Assembly (NCBI RefSeq): GCF_030463565.1
Contig: NC_134676.1
Coordinates: 24,098,728-24,162,727 of the forward strand
Origin: Pelecanus crispus
Lineage: Eukaryota > Chordata > Aves > Pelecaniformes > Pelecanidae
Direction of reading: 5' to 3'
DNA length: 64,000 bases
Shown here in pieces: positions 35,930-46,699 of this stretch (positions are counted from its first letter, which is position 1; each line of letters begins with the position of its first letter). Position numbers and translations under genes: made by a program. A model generated the notes under the pieces. The model was given only the letters and a program-made list of their open reading frames with translations. It ran no database searches and was not told the origin of the DNA.

Positions 35930-37077
35930 TGTTGGGTTGACTTTGTCTGGATGCCAAGTGCCTACCAACGCCACTCTATCACCCCTCATCTCAACTGGAC
36001 AGGAGGGAAAAAAATATAACAAAAAGCTTGTGGGTCGAGATAAAGATGGGGAGAGATCACTCAGCAATTACCATCACAGGCAAAACAGACTCAACTTGGG
36101 GAAAATCAGTTTAATTTATTACCAATCAAAACTGAGTAGGGTAATGAGAAATGAAACCAAATCTTAAAACACCTTCCACGTACCCCTCCTTTCTTCCAAG
36201 GCTCAGCTTCACTCCTGATTTTTCCACCTCCTCCCCCCGAGCAGGACAGGGGGATGGGGAATGGGGGTTGCAGTCAGCTCATCACACATTGTCTTTGCTG
36301 CTCCTTCCTCCTCAGGGGGAGGACTCCTCACACTCTTCCCTGGCTCCAGCGTGGGCTCCCTCCCACGGCAGACAGTCCTCCATGAACTTCTCCAATGTGG
36401 GTCCTTCCCACAGGCTACAATTCTTCATGAACTGCTCAAGCATGAGTCCCTTCCATGGGGTGCAGTCCTCCAGGAGCAGACTGCTCCAGCCTGGGTCCCC
36501 CACGGGGTCACAAGTCCTGCCAGCAAACCTGCTCCAGCGTGGGCTCCTCTCTCCACAGGTCCACAGGTCCTGCCAGAAGCCTGCTCCAGCGCGGGCTTCC
36601 CACAGGGTCACAGCCTCCTTCGGGCACATCCACCTGCTCCAGCATGGGGTCCTCCCCGGGCTGCAGGTGGAGATCTGCTCCACCGTGAACATCCGCGGGC
36701 TGCAGGGGGACAGCCTGCTTCACCATGGTCTTCATCATGGGCTGCAGGAGAATCTCTGCTCTGGTGCCTGGAGCACCTCCTCCCTCTCCTTCTCCACTGG
36801 CCTTGGTGTCTGCAGAGTCATTCCTCTCACATGTTCTCACCTGTCACTCTAGATGCAGTTTGTGCCTGGCTGGGTTTTTTTTCCCCCTTCTTAAATATGT
36901 TATCACAGAGGTGCTACCACCATGGCTGATGGGCTTAGCTTTGGCCAGTGGTGGGTCTATCTTGAAGCTGTCTGGAATTGGCTCTATTGGATATAGGGGA
37001 AGCTCCTAGAAGCTTCTCACAGAAGACACCTCTGTAGCCCTCCCACTACCAAAACCTTGCCACACAAACCCAATACA
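35930..37077 (-). mobile_element. Complete LTR, minus-strand sense
   Basis: About 1.15 kb. Termini in plus orientation are TGTTGGGTTGAC and AACCCAATACA, an imperfect inverted repeat with TG...CA ends. On the minus strand the order is U3, a TATA-like TATTTAA (about 36891-36897), the repeat-rich middle, AATAAA (36115-36120), and the end at 35930. This order sets the sense as minus. The flanks (AATAG left, ATATA right) do not form a clear target duplication. No internal retroviral genes are attached. The 35930-36865 part is near-identical to 29745-28810 reversed. Confidence 0.82.
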
Positions 37078-39689
37078 ATATATGTGATTTTTAGAATGCT
37101 TCCTCTTCACCAACACAGTGATTGAGATAGAGCCTGGGTCTGTCAGTAGAAATAGCTCTGTAAAACTAAGGTTACCATCATGAGGCTGACAAGTAGAAAG
37201 AGAGGAACCTAAAGAGCCACAGGCTCCTGGTTCAGTGCAGGCAGATAGCTCAGCTCTCAGCCTTTATTTGGCACTTAACTAAACTATGTGAAGCTCTCTT
37301 GCCTGAAAATCGGGCACTGCATCTGAATAATTCCTTTCCTAACATTTAGCAACAGAATAAGAACCACCTTCCTCCTGTTATTTTAAACCTTCTGCCACTC
37401 ATGATGGACATAAATGTTAAGATCAAAGATTTTGCTCTGGGGAAAGGATTTGGTGGTTTTTTCCAACATGTCCAGCTCCATCTTGCCCCCTGAGACTTCT
37501 CAGCAAAACTTCTTGTATTCAAATTTGTATATCAACAAGTGGACTGAGCCACAGGCATTTTGCCTCAGGCATCACTATTGAGACCTGTTTCATGCACACT
37601 ATGATTAACTTCCCAATTTTTGTTAAGTTATATCTTTAACATATAAAACTAATAGTAGAAGGACACTGTCAAAATGTTTTTGAAAAATAAATTCTATCTG
37701 ATTTTTAAAAATGCCAGCATGAATGATGTGTCTGATGATAACTCATACTTACTTCATCTAATGCTAGTGCTGAGTGCAACAGAGGAGTTTCCCTCACCTC
37801 CTCATTCTTCCTTCTGCCAGAGACTGACTATATCCCAGGCTTGTTTAACATTTGAATTTCATCCTGCTGCAATACATTTTTTATTAAACTTTTGTCTGGT
37901 TGGGGACAGGGATTAAGCACTGGTATTCTCCTGCATTCCTTCCTGCTGCTTTTGTACACACTAGGGGAAAGAAAAAAAAAAAAAAAAAACCTACCAAAAA
38001 CATCAACAACAACAACAAAAAAGAACCCCACCAAACCAACCAACCCAGAGGAATTGTAATTCCTGTCAATTTTCCTATTTTGATTGGGAAATAGAAGGAA
38101 AGGAAGAAGGCTGCATGGACTGTCCTAGCCATTACTGGTATCAGAGGATTAAATATGACTTGCTTGCTATGCCTTGTGATTCTGATCACAAGGATATCTT
38201 CGAGCTTCAGGAACAACACTCTTTTTATCAGTCTTTTAGGCTTTCAAGTAAGTTCAAGTCAAAACCCATTTTCTACTGGAACTGCTGCAGGTCTCTCACC
38301 CTTCTGACTGCCTTCTGATGAGCATCTAACCAGCTCCAGAGCACAGTCAAATACCTTCCACCAACAGGGGCCCAAAGTGCTACCATGCTTGTGACAAAGT
38401 AATATCTCAACTAGAACTAGGCAATTATAGTTTTAAGTACTGAAAATATCTTTTCCAACAAATTGACTGAAATAAATGCATATTTTTACATTTCAAATTA
38501 CAATTTCAATATACAACAGAAATAGCTGCTTTTAGATTCTGAATTCAGGCTTCCCCTGACATGACTCTTTTTTTGCTTCTTTACCTGCTTCCTCAGGAAT
38601 AGAAGGATGAAGTTGCAAGGAAGGAGAAACTACATTCTGTTGTGAGGCTGTGAAAACTTGTAATGTTCTTAAAAACATTCCACACACATTTACTTAAATT
38701 CCATAGGGAAGCACTGTTTTGCCTGTCTCTACTAAAAAAGCCACAGCTATGTAAGGGTGTTGATGGAGAGACAGAGAGTGCTTGTTGACCTCTGTTTCCC
38801 TGCTGAAGCCAGACTAGAATTTCTGCAAATCTGATTTTTTTTTTTTAAGTTTTACAGAACTGCAGGAGAAAATGGGTCTTCAAAGACAGATCTCACAGTA
38901 ATTTTACTGTAGTAATTTTGAAAAACTAGAGAACTTTTACCCAGCAATTTTGAGCAATTGGCTGACTTTCCCACAGGAAAGGAAGTAAATAAATTCTGAG
39001 GGCTACTGAGAATGGCATTTTCAGGCAACAAGCCCAAGGATTTTCACAATACTGTCTGTAATTGAAGTACAGTGGGGAAAATTGCCTCTTTGACCTGTAT
39101 AGTGTTTTCATTAAATGCGCGTGCACTGAACTATGAAAAAATAGCATAGCATATCAGCTGGCTTAAGACATAATAAACTAAATTCATGCCTTCTGCAATT
39201 CTTGTGAAGACAGCAGTATTCTTCAAGGGACAGACTTGATCCAATGAGTTCCCAGCCTTTTTTTTTTTTTTTTTCCTCTATCTGGATGTTTCTTCCTTCA
39301 CACATAAGATGGCTAAAACAGGGTATTAGGCTTTGTGAGGAAAGCTTTGAACCTGGGAGTTCCCAATTTTATCTCCAAGTCTATTGCCATCTAATCACAA
39401 ATGCACATGACAGGAATAAAGACAAATGTGACATTCAAGAAAATAGCTGTGTATTCTAAATACAACTCCTATCAGAAAGGACAATCTCTGTATCTATTTC
39501 ATAGTTAAATGGGCTTTGCTGATTTGTAACAGATAGTTTCCCCTCTTAAAGGGTAAGAAAACACCATAATCTATGAATGTTGCACACTCTTAGACATCAA
39601 AAGCAGTGAACCAAGCCCAACCCCAAAATGTGCTACTGTCCCACCTATGTCAGCTCTCCTGAAAGCATGAATGGCATTGGTGGATACAA
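37078..39689. other. Unique AT-rich intergenic sequence with simple repeats
   Basis: No gene recognised. Contains an 18-A run (37972-37989) followed by CAACAACAA and ACCAACCAACC words, a T-run near 38829, and a T-run near 39259-39275. Confidence 0.5.
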
Positions 39690-40303
39690 CCAGCAGTTGG
39701 CAAGCATAACAGTGGGCAACCTGAACTAGGAAAGCTTAACAATAGGCAACGTGGGTTCTAATTGAAATACTTATAATAAGAAAGGAAAAAGAGGAAAAGG
39801 AGGGGGGAGGGGGGAGGAGAAAGAGGGAGATCACCACCCTTGGATCCTGTGATGATGATGATAGATGCAGTGATCCTCTGGTGGTGGGTGTGTGCCTGGC
39901 TTTCTCAGTCATGTCTTTTATAAGCCAGTCTCCGCCTCTCAATTGCATCAAGTCCATCCCCTCGACAACTTATACGGTTCTTGTTTCAGAAAGTTGTCAA
40001 TCTTCTGTGCAGGTGTCATTGTGAGGAGTGGTCACAAGGAGTCCTTCAGGTGGCCATGAGCCCCTTCCTCAGATGAACTCTGTATGACCTCTGGACATAT
40101 ATGGTGAGTTGTGAGGCACATCAGAAATACAGAACTGTGCATCCTCCAACACGCCTCCCCACGCTCTGTGCCAACTGACTTCTCACTTGTGGTTTGGTGT
40201 CACCATGCAGATCTTAACTTGTTTTGACACAATGTTTGAGGCATCAACCAACCACCACAACGTCTGAGACATCAACATACACTAATTCTTTCAGTCTTTC
40301 ACA
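39690..40303 (-). repeat. 3' LTR of the endogenous retrovirus, shortened
   Basis: Matches 44089-44667 at about 98-99% by eye. It has a TATA box (reverse of TTTTATAA, 39916-39923) and an extra 28 bp near its U3 start made by partial duplication of GA-CATCAAC words. Similarity to the other LTR fades at about 39690, before the polyadenylation signal and downstream part present in the 5' LTR, so its R/U5 end is lost or replaced. Confidence 0.82.
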
Positions 40304-40315
40304 CCACCCCATGGC

Positions 40316-42376
40316 TCAAACATTGTCTGTATAGCATTCTTCCAGGGTGGTTATTCTCACATAATGGGGAGAGAGAGAGATTGAGGATAGAGAAGATAAA
40401 AGCCATGAAATCATACAACTTACAATTGCAAGGCCGATCATCAAGGACAAGAACCCACAGACCAATGTTATAACAACATTTAAAAGCCACTTGCCCCAGC
40501 CTGTAAGTCCCAGTGAATTTAGGAGGGAGGTGAACCAACATCCAGGTCTCCAGCCATTAAACCAACCCTTTGGCTGCATTGCCTGGAAAAGTTCTCCAGT
40601 TTGGTCCAACACCTCTCTCATCTTCTTTCTCATTTCTTCTGTGGTAGTAGCTGCATTATGTATGGTGAGACAGCATTCTCCATTGGTAAGATTTAACATT
40701 CCACACACCCCCTGCTCTTTTAGCAATAACGTATCCAAAGCTAGTCTATTTTGCAAAGTCATTTTGGAAATCTGTTGAGTCTGTAAATTCATTTCCCCTA
40801 AAGCATAGTTGATCCAACTGCTTAGGCTGTATACTTGCCAGATTAAATTTTCTAAGACAAATTGATGGTTTTTGAGGGTCACATATGGGGTACATATATT
40901 TTCTAGCATCAGAGATGTTGTCATGCCCCAGGAATAATAATCAGGTATTCAGACTCCATGCACAACCCACTTGGGTCACGCCTTGGGTCCATCACTTTCT
41001 CGGTGCCTTCTGCTTTGATGAGGCACTGAGAAATTAAGTACTCTGGAAAGCCACATTGTAGGAACTCCTATTCCACATCTTAATCCAGCATGTTGTCTTA
41101 CCTTAAGATAGGAACACATTTTCCCATTCGAACATTCCCATAATGTCCCTTGTGGGTCAGGGTATCATGCTGTATTGCATCGGTAACCATTGTCTCTGGG
41201 TATCCAAGTACCCTGTAGGCCCCTATCCCACACCCTTTGGTGTTCCAGACCATGGCTTGTGGGAATACAGCACCTAATCACAGTTTTTTCCATTTTCCAG
41301 GTTCTGTCATGCCTATTGTCTAAATTTCGGAAGCCCCAAGAGGGGTATCCCCAGCAAGTACACATATCCCATATAAAGGTTTGGAGTTCAGGGATGTACC
41401 ATGTCTCAATGGAGTCTCCTGAACCCGTGGTACAATTTAAGAGTGTGGTACAGTTCATTAATTGGGAGTATTCTGGGGAGGGGTTTCAACATATTTCTTG
41501 TCAACAGGAAGATTGGGATCTGTGTCTCCATACAACACGTTTGATAGACCAGGCCCACTCGTATCTGGTTCTATTAATTTTATCGTATTCTTGGCCTGGG
41601 TGATCAGGAATCTGTATACACCATATAGCAGATCACTTAACTATATAGGGGTGCTCAAAAGGTTCCGTTTCAGGAGGTGGAGACCAATAGGGGATTTCGG
41701 TACACAATATCCTGTGGGGATTTACACAGTGAGTTTGACTCCACCATTTGCCTGACACATTATGTATGTTCATCAAATCTTCAAGACAAGGAGATACTGG
41801 TGATCCAAATGGAACTTCTTCCATGGGAGTTACTGGATCACTCATATTCCATCCATCACATGTTTTGTTCAAAAGATCAGTCCAATTTGCACAGGGAATC
41901 TGATAAAACACATCCTGCTTCACCCTCCAGGCTCCATTAATATTAAAAGCATTACCAGGCTGATTTTCAAATGGAGCTTTCACTCTGCCCCAAGTACACT
42001 TGGCGGTACATTTATTGATTGTGTACAACTTACTTTCCAACAACTTAGAGAGGTTGAGATTAATTATAGAAAAACCAATATCTTCTCCTGAAGATTTGGG
42101 AACTGGGACATAGACCCTTTGGTTAGTAAGGTTCCAGATGCACACAAACCCTTGAATCGATTCCCAAGCCAAATTGGCAGATTCTCCCTATGTTCCCACT
42201 AGCCCAGTAACAAGCAAAATAAAGCAAACTTTACTACCCATAATGTTATAAAAAATGCTGATCACACTTTCTATGATAACCCAAAATAAACATACCAATT
42301 TCCCCCACATAGTCGCAAAAAGAGTAAGGTCAATCCCTTTACCCCAACAGTGATGGAGAAGAAATAGGTTTTCCAA
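40316..42376 (-). pseudogene. Retroviral env remnant (SU and TM), many in-frame stops
   Basis: The recognisable env segments (42376-42188, 42172-41633, 41458-41165 and 40924-40316) are all in one reading frame, so there is no net frameshift. In-frame stops occur at 42188, 41633, 41501, 41486, 41165, 40976 and 40949 (lowest base of each). The first segment ends in a hydrophobic signal-peptide-like stretch. The surface part has many sequons (for example NLTN and NWTD) and a CXXC-like CTAKC. The fusion subunit (202 codons from 40924) has an LQNRLALD motif at its residues 58-65, cysteines at 74, 84 and 85, and a membrane span at about 147-175. The normal role would be receptor binding and fusion; this copy cannot make a full protein. 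Confidence 0.85.
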
Positions 42377-42564
42377 TCCATCTTTCCTTAGTACAATACA
42401 AAAACAGGCCTAGTAGAATCAGGCAACCAATGCAAACCACTCACTCAGAAACTGACAACATAAGTCGCGCAGTGGGTTTCTGACAACCTGTAAAATATAG
42501 ATGCCCTCTACCCATAATATATATCTTCTATTATCAGGGGGTCACGTCAGCCTCATTGGGGGGG

Positions 42565-43860
42565 TCAAGGATTGTGTGGGGGAGCTTTTGTTTCCCCATT
42601 CTCTTCCACCCTCCTAAGATCCACCTTGGATTTGGTCTCCCCCTGCCCAGTATTACCCATTGACCTCCTGTAATTAATTAACTCCTGTGCTACTTCCCCC
42701 CATGTCATTCCCAGGGGAAGTCCCCTTTGCCAGGGTCTAGGTGTTCTCAACCAATCTTGTAGTTGTACCATGTACAATTTCAAGGCATTGGGTAGTCCCC
42801 TTATAAGGGGATGAAACCTTTTGGCATCTGCTGCATATTGCATGGGGGAGGACTGCTGCAGAACCAGTAATCAATTATGCATCAACTGGAGACACGCAGT
42901 TTTCTGTACACCCTCTAAAATGTGGCCCTCCATAGACGTTTTAATTGAGAAGGAGTCTCCCCTTTCCATAGGATCTAATCCACCTGCCTGATATGCTACT
43001 CTTTGTGTCAGGGACCAGGGCTCTCTATTATCATTTGCGGTTATAAAAATCCCTGGTCCCAAATACCGTCTTGCCTCATCCTCACTCAGCAAGATACATT
43101 CACCCCTGGCAAGAGATACTCTCCATATTTGGTTTCCATTTCTTGGGGTGCCCAGGAATATTTTTCCTGAATTTTAGCCAAATCAGTAGGGGAATAGGGG
43201 ATGGTATGGGTAGTAACTTGTTGAGCTCCTTCTTGACCACCATTTATAGTCTCGGTCTTAATCAGAGGTCACATTTTGTCTTCCTGCCTTCCAGAGAAAT
43301 ACATGTCTCAGTCTTTAAGAGGATACAGCAATTCTGACTCTTTTCCCCTGACAGAGTTTGCATCCTTATCTTCTACTCCAGTTTGGGAACAGGTTTAATC
43401 TAATTGCTCCCTTAGTATTCTCTCCCTCCCCAAAGCCTCTGCTAAAGCAGCATCATTGAATCATCGACATGTAATCTTTGGATAGTCATCCGCTCAGCGG
43501 TGAGCTGATCGGAGAGGCTTCTAGTTTCATTTTCTAACTGTTCCCATAAGACCTTCATTGAATGCTTATCTTTCTGTGCTGCCACCAGGGCAGCTCCTAA
43601 AACCATACATGTCAATGCTTTCCCTTTTCCACGCCTCAATCTCTGTTCCTTAGCCAAGGTGGAGATTCTGTCCACTACAGCTTGTGGATTGTGCCACTTA
43701 TCATGGGCCCAAGTCATACCAGGGGGAGAAGATCAGGTGTTATAGCCCTCTAATGTCTCCAGGAGAGGGGTACAATCTACAGTTGGACCTTCCAGGAAGG
43801 CCATAATGAGTATACAATTATAGGGATCAGATTCCTTGTTAGTCCTCTGAAGACTGTCTC
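42565..43860 (-). pseudogene. Retroviral gag remnant
   Basis: Open segments lie at 43717-43442 (one frame) and 43092-42871 plus 42843-42565 (another frame), so there is at least one frameshift as well as stops. The first segment includes a charged helical stretch (LWEQLENETRSLSDQL). The last includes MTWGEVAQELINYRR, reminiscent of retroviral capsid C-terminal regions. No CCHC zinc knuckle is visible, so the nucleocapsid part is missing together with pol. Assignment to gag rests on its place after the 5' LTR and before env and on this capsid-like stretch. Confidence 0.6.
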
Positions 43861-43937
43861 CTCTTGTGTATGACTCCTCTGAGAGAAGGACTGAAGGAAA
43901 GCCCTGATCCCAATGATCGCTTTAACACCGGCAAGGG

Positions 43938-43956
43938 AATCCTGTCCGTGATGCCA
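43938..43956 (-). other. Candidate primer binding site
   Basis: Just inside the proposed 5' LTR end the minus strand reads TGGCATCACGGACAGGATT. It starts with TGG as primer binding sites do, after a gap of about five bases. I cannot match it confidently to a tRNA 3' end from memory. Confidence 0.4.
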
Positions 43957-43961
43957 ATTTA

Positions 43962-44667
43962 TGCACAATCCAAACTGGGCTGCCCAGGGAGGATTGCAGT
44001 GGTCTTGTGATTCCCTTGGGCTAAATTAAGGTGAAACGACACCAAACAATCGATTAAATGCTTTATTGATGCTAGAAACAACCTGAACTTGGCAAGCGTA
44101 ATGGTAGGCAACCTGAACTAGGAAAGCTTAACAATAGGCAACATGGGTTCTAATTGAAATACTTATAATAAGAAAGGAAAAAGAGGAAAAGGAGGGGGGA
44201 GGGGGGAGGAGAAAGAGGGAGATCACCACCCTTGGATCCTGTGATGATGATGATAGATGCAGTGATCCTCTGGTGGTGGGTGTGTGCCTGGCTTTCTCAG
44301 TCATGTCTTTTATAAGCCAGTCTCCGCCTCTTAATTGCATCAAGTCCATCCCCTCGACAACTTATACGGTTCTTGTTTCAGAAAGTTGTCAATCTTCTGT
44401 GCAGGTGTCATTGTGAGGAGTGGTCACAAGGAGTCCTTCAGGTGGCCATGAGCCCCTTCCTCAGATGAACTCTGTATGACCTCTGGACATATATGGTGAG
44501 TTGTGAGGCACATCAGAAATACAGAACTGTGCATCTTCCAACACGCCTCCCCATGCTCTGTGCCAACTGACTTCTCACTTGTGGTTTGGTGTCACCATGC
44601 AGATCTTAACTTGTTTTGACACAATGTTTGAGGCATCAACATACATTAACTCTTTCAGTCTCTCACA
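43962..44667 (-). repeat. 5' LTR of the endogenous retrovirus
   Basis: On the minus strand: U3 from 44667 (TGTGAGAGACTG), TATA box TTATAAAA (44308-44315), AATAAA (reverse of 44062-44067), and a proposed end near GTGCA at 43962-43966. The 44089-44667 part is shared with the 3' LTR. The inner part is seen only here, so the inner boundary rests on the CA end and the adjacent primer-binding-site candidate. Confidence 0.75.
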
Positions 44668-46699
44668 GTAAGTTACGGTTCAGCAGAGTGGGTGTAAATA
44701 GCTCTGAAATGTAAAAGTCCATTTGAAAGCATTATATTGACTCTGCCTAATAGCAAAAGATGCTTCAAGTGCAATAAAACAAGATGTTATTACAGCAGGA
44801 GCAGACACTGACCTTTGCTTGTGCTGGCCAGCATTTTCATTACAAGACTCTTCTGCCTTTTTCATTTGTCTGTCAGTTTGTTTGTAAGATTTTTTTTTTT
44901 TCCTTTTTAAGACCCTCACTATTTTCAACATGTCTGTGAAGCTTGTGGGAACCATATGGATAGTCATGTGCCTTTTTCTCATTTTTTTCTGGTCCTATCA
45001 AATTTTGTTCAGGTTTAGTAATTTTAAAAATATTTTATAATCCATCTGTTTCCCATCCCTCATCTACATTCTGTAGGACAATGCTGACAGCCTGCCAAAC
45101 TAACTTGGCACAGACATCTGCAAGGCTGGGATTTGTAGCCACATGTAAGTATTTGTAAGGGTTGAGTCTCCAGTCTTCTGTGTGCCTGAGCATTTGCCTT
45201 TTCTCTTAATTAAGAGAACGATGAAACACCAACTCTTCTGTCACTCACTGCCCAAGTCAAGAAGCCACCCCACTAAGTCAAATAGTTTCAACTACATTCT
45301 TGATATAGAAAGGGTCATGCACCAAAAGTTTTTTGCTTCCAGTCCAACAGAAGGAATTTCATGCTGTGGAGTTGGCCCTCTTTGTGGGGCCACAGTGAAA
45401 ATCATACTAGCTACTCAGAGAGAACAGGAGCTCAGCTGTAGGCAGCAAAGTAAGGTGAGGCTTGCAGCAACATATACCTAAGCCAGGTGACCTGGGCTGA
45501 GATCCAGAAATACAGAAAATAATTTTTTGAAAGTATGAGAGGTGTGATCATTTTTAGATTTTGCAGAGCCCCGGCAGGACTGTTCACATGTTACATGATA
45601 GCCATTTTCAATTTTCTCCAGCCATATCCAAAGAGGTAATAGTCACCCGTACTGTTAAAATTGTTTCTCTGAGAAGCTATGAAACAGAAATTCACTTCCA
45701 ACACCCTTTTCTGTTTCTTTTCTCTGAGGGATGAGTTTCTTGGTTGTGTTTTAATGTAAGATTCACTATGTTGCCCTGAGCAATGTTTGAAACTGCAGAT
45801 TCTAAAGACCAGATTTTTAACTATCAGGAGATTGGGGGACATTTATTTGGGGGATTTTGTTGTTGTTTCTACGAGACATACAGCATGTTTCTGTCAGGAT
45901 GGGAATGTCAGAATATTAAACATTGTATGGGCAAGATTTCTACTTAAATAGATTAAATTGCATGGTCACAAAATCCATTTTGCAGTTTGATCCAATATAG
46001 ATTATGCCAGCATGTCTTTCCCTTTTTCCTACCCCTTCGTCTCCCCAGCCCCAACCATAAGTACGGTTGGCCATTGTAAGTGTGCTTGGATTGCTCTGAC
46101 AGTACTTCTTGTACAACGTGTGATCAGACCCAATTCAGCCTGGACTGGAGCCACAGAGCAGAGAAAAATCAAAGTTATGAAACTTTCTTCTTGTCTTACA
46201 GCAGTGTAAAGAAGCATTTTTAAAGGAAGAAAAGGTTAAAGCCTTTATATCTATGCCCATCTTTGGTATTCACAATTGACTCAAGCTGTTAAAACTCAAT
46301 TTTCTGCAGCTCTCTTTAAAACATAAAACCTTTTGCTTTCTATCTGGATTTTTCTTTACTCACTGCTTGAGCTTCCAAAGGTCCTTTAAAACTGAAATGA
46401 AGCTCTCTAAACTGTGGGGAGGTTGCTCGTTAGTGGAGCAAATACAATACTGCAACCCACAAGAAATATTGATTTAATATAGAATTGATTTCTCCCTTAA
46501 AAAACACTAAATCCCCTGTTTGGCTGAAGTTTTTGGGTTTGGGTTTTTTTTTTTTTAATCTTAGTGGAAATCAAATTAGGAATTTGAAAACCACCGCAGA
46601 GAAAGAAAAAGCCCCATCTTTTAAAGCAGGCCGTTAAGCAGGCCGTTTCCTCCGCATCATTTAATACAAGGGAGGAAAAAGAAAAGAGACGACGGAGGG
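44668..46699. other. Unique intergenic sequence
   Basis: AT-rich to the right of the provirus. No gene recognised. There are T-runs near 44890 and 46540, and a transition to GC-rich sequence from about 46640. Confidence 0.5.

Larger units (their letters stand above)
39690..44667 (-). mobile_element. Endogenous retrovirus, minus strand, gag and env remnants, no pol
   Basis: Two LTR copies in direct orientation (39690-40303 and about 43962-44667) bracket 3.7 kb. On the minus strand this holds gag remnants (about 43860-42565) and then env (42376-40316). There is no room for pol and no protease, reverse transcriptase or integrase motif is visible. The env stop lies about 13 bp from the 3' LTR, and the U3 starts with TGTGAAAGACTG. 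The gamma-type fusion-subunit motif suggests a class I-like element, but the class is not certain because no target duplication can be read. Stops throughout make it non-infectious. Confidence 0.85.
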
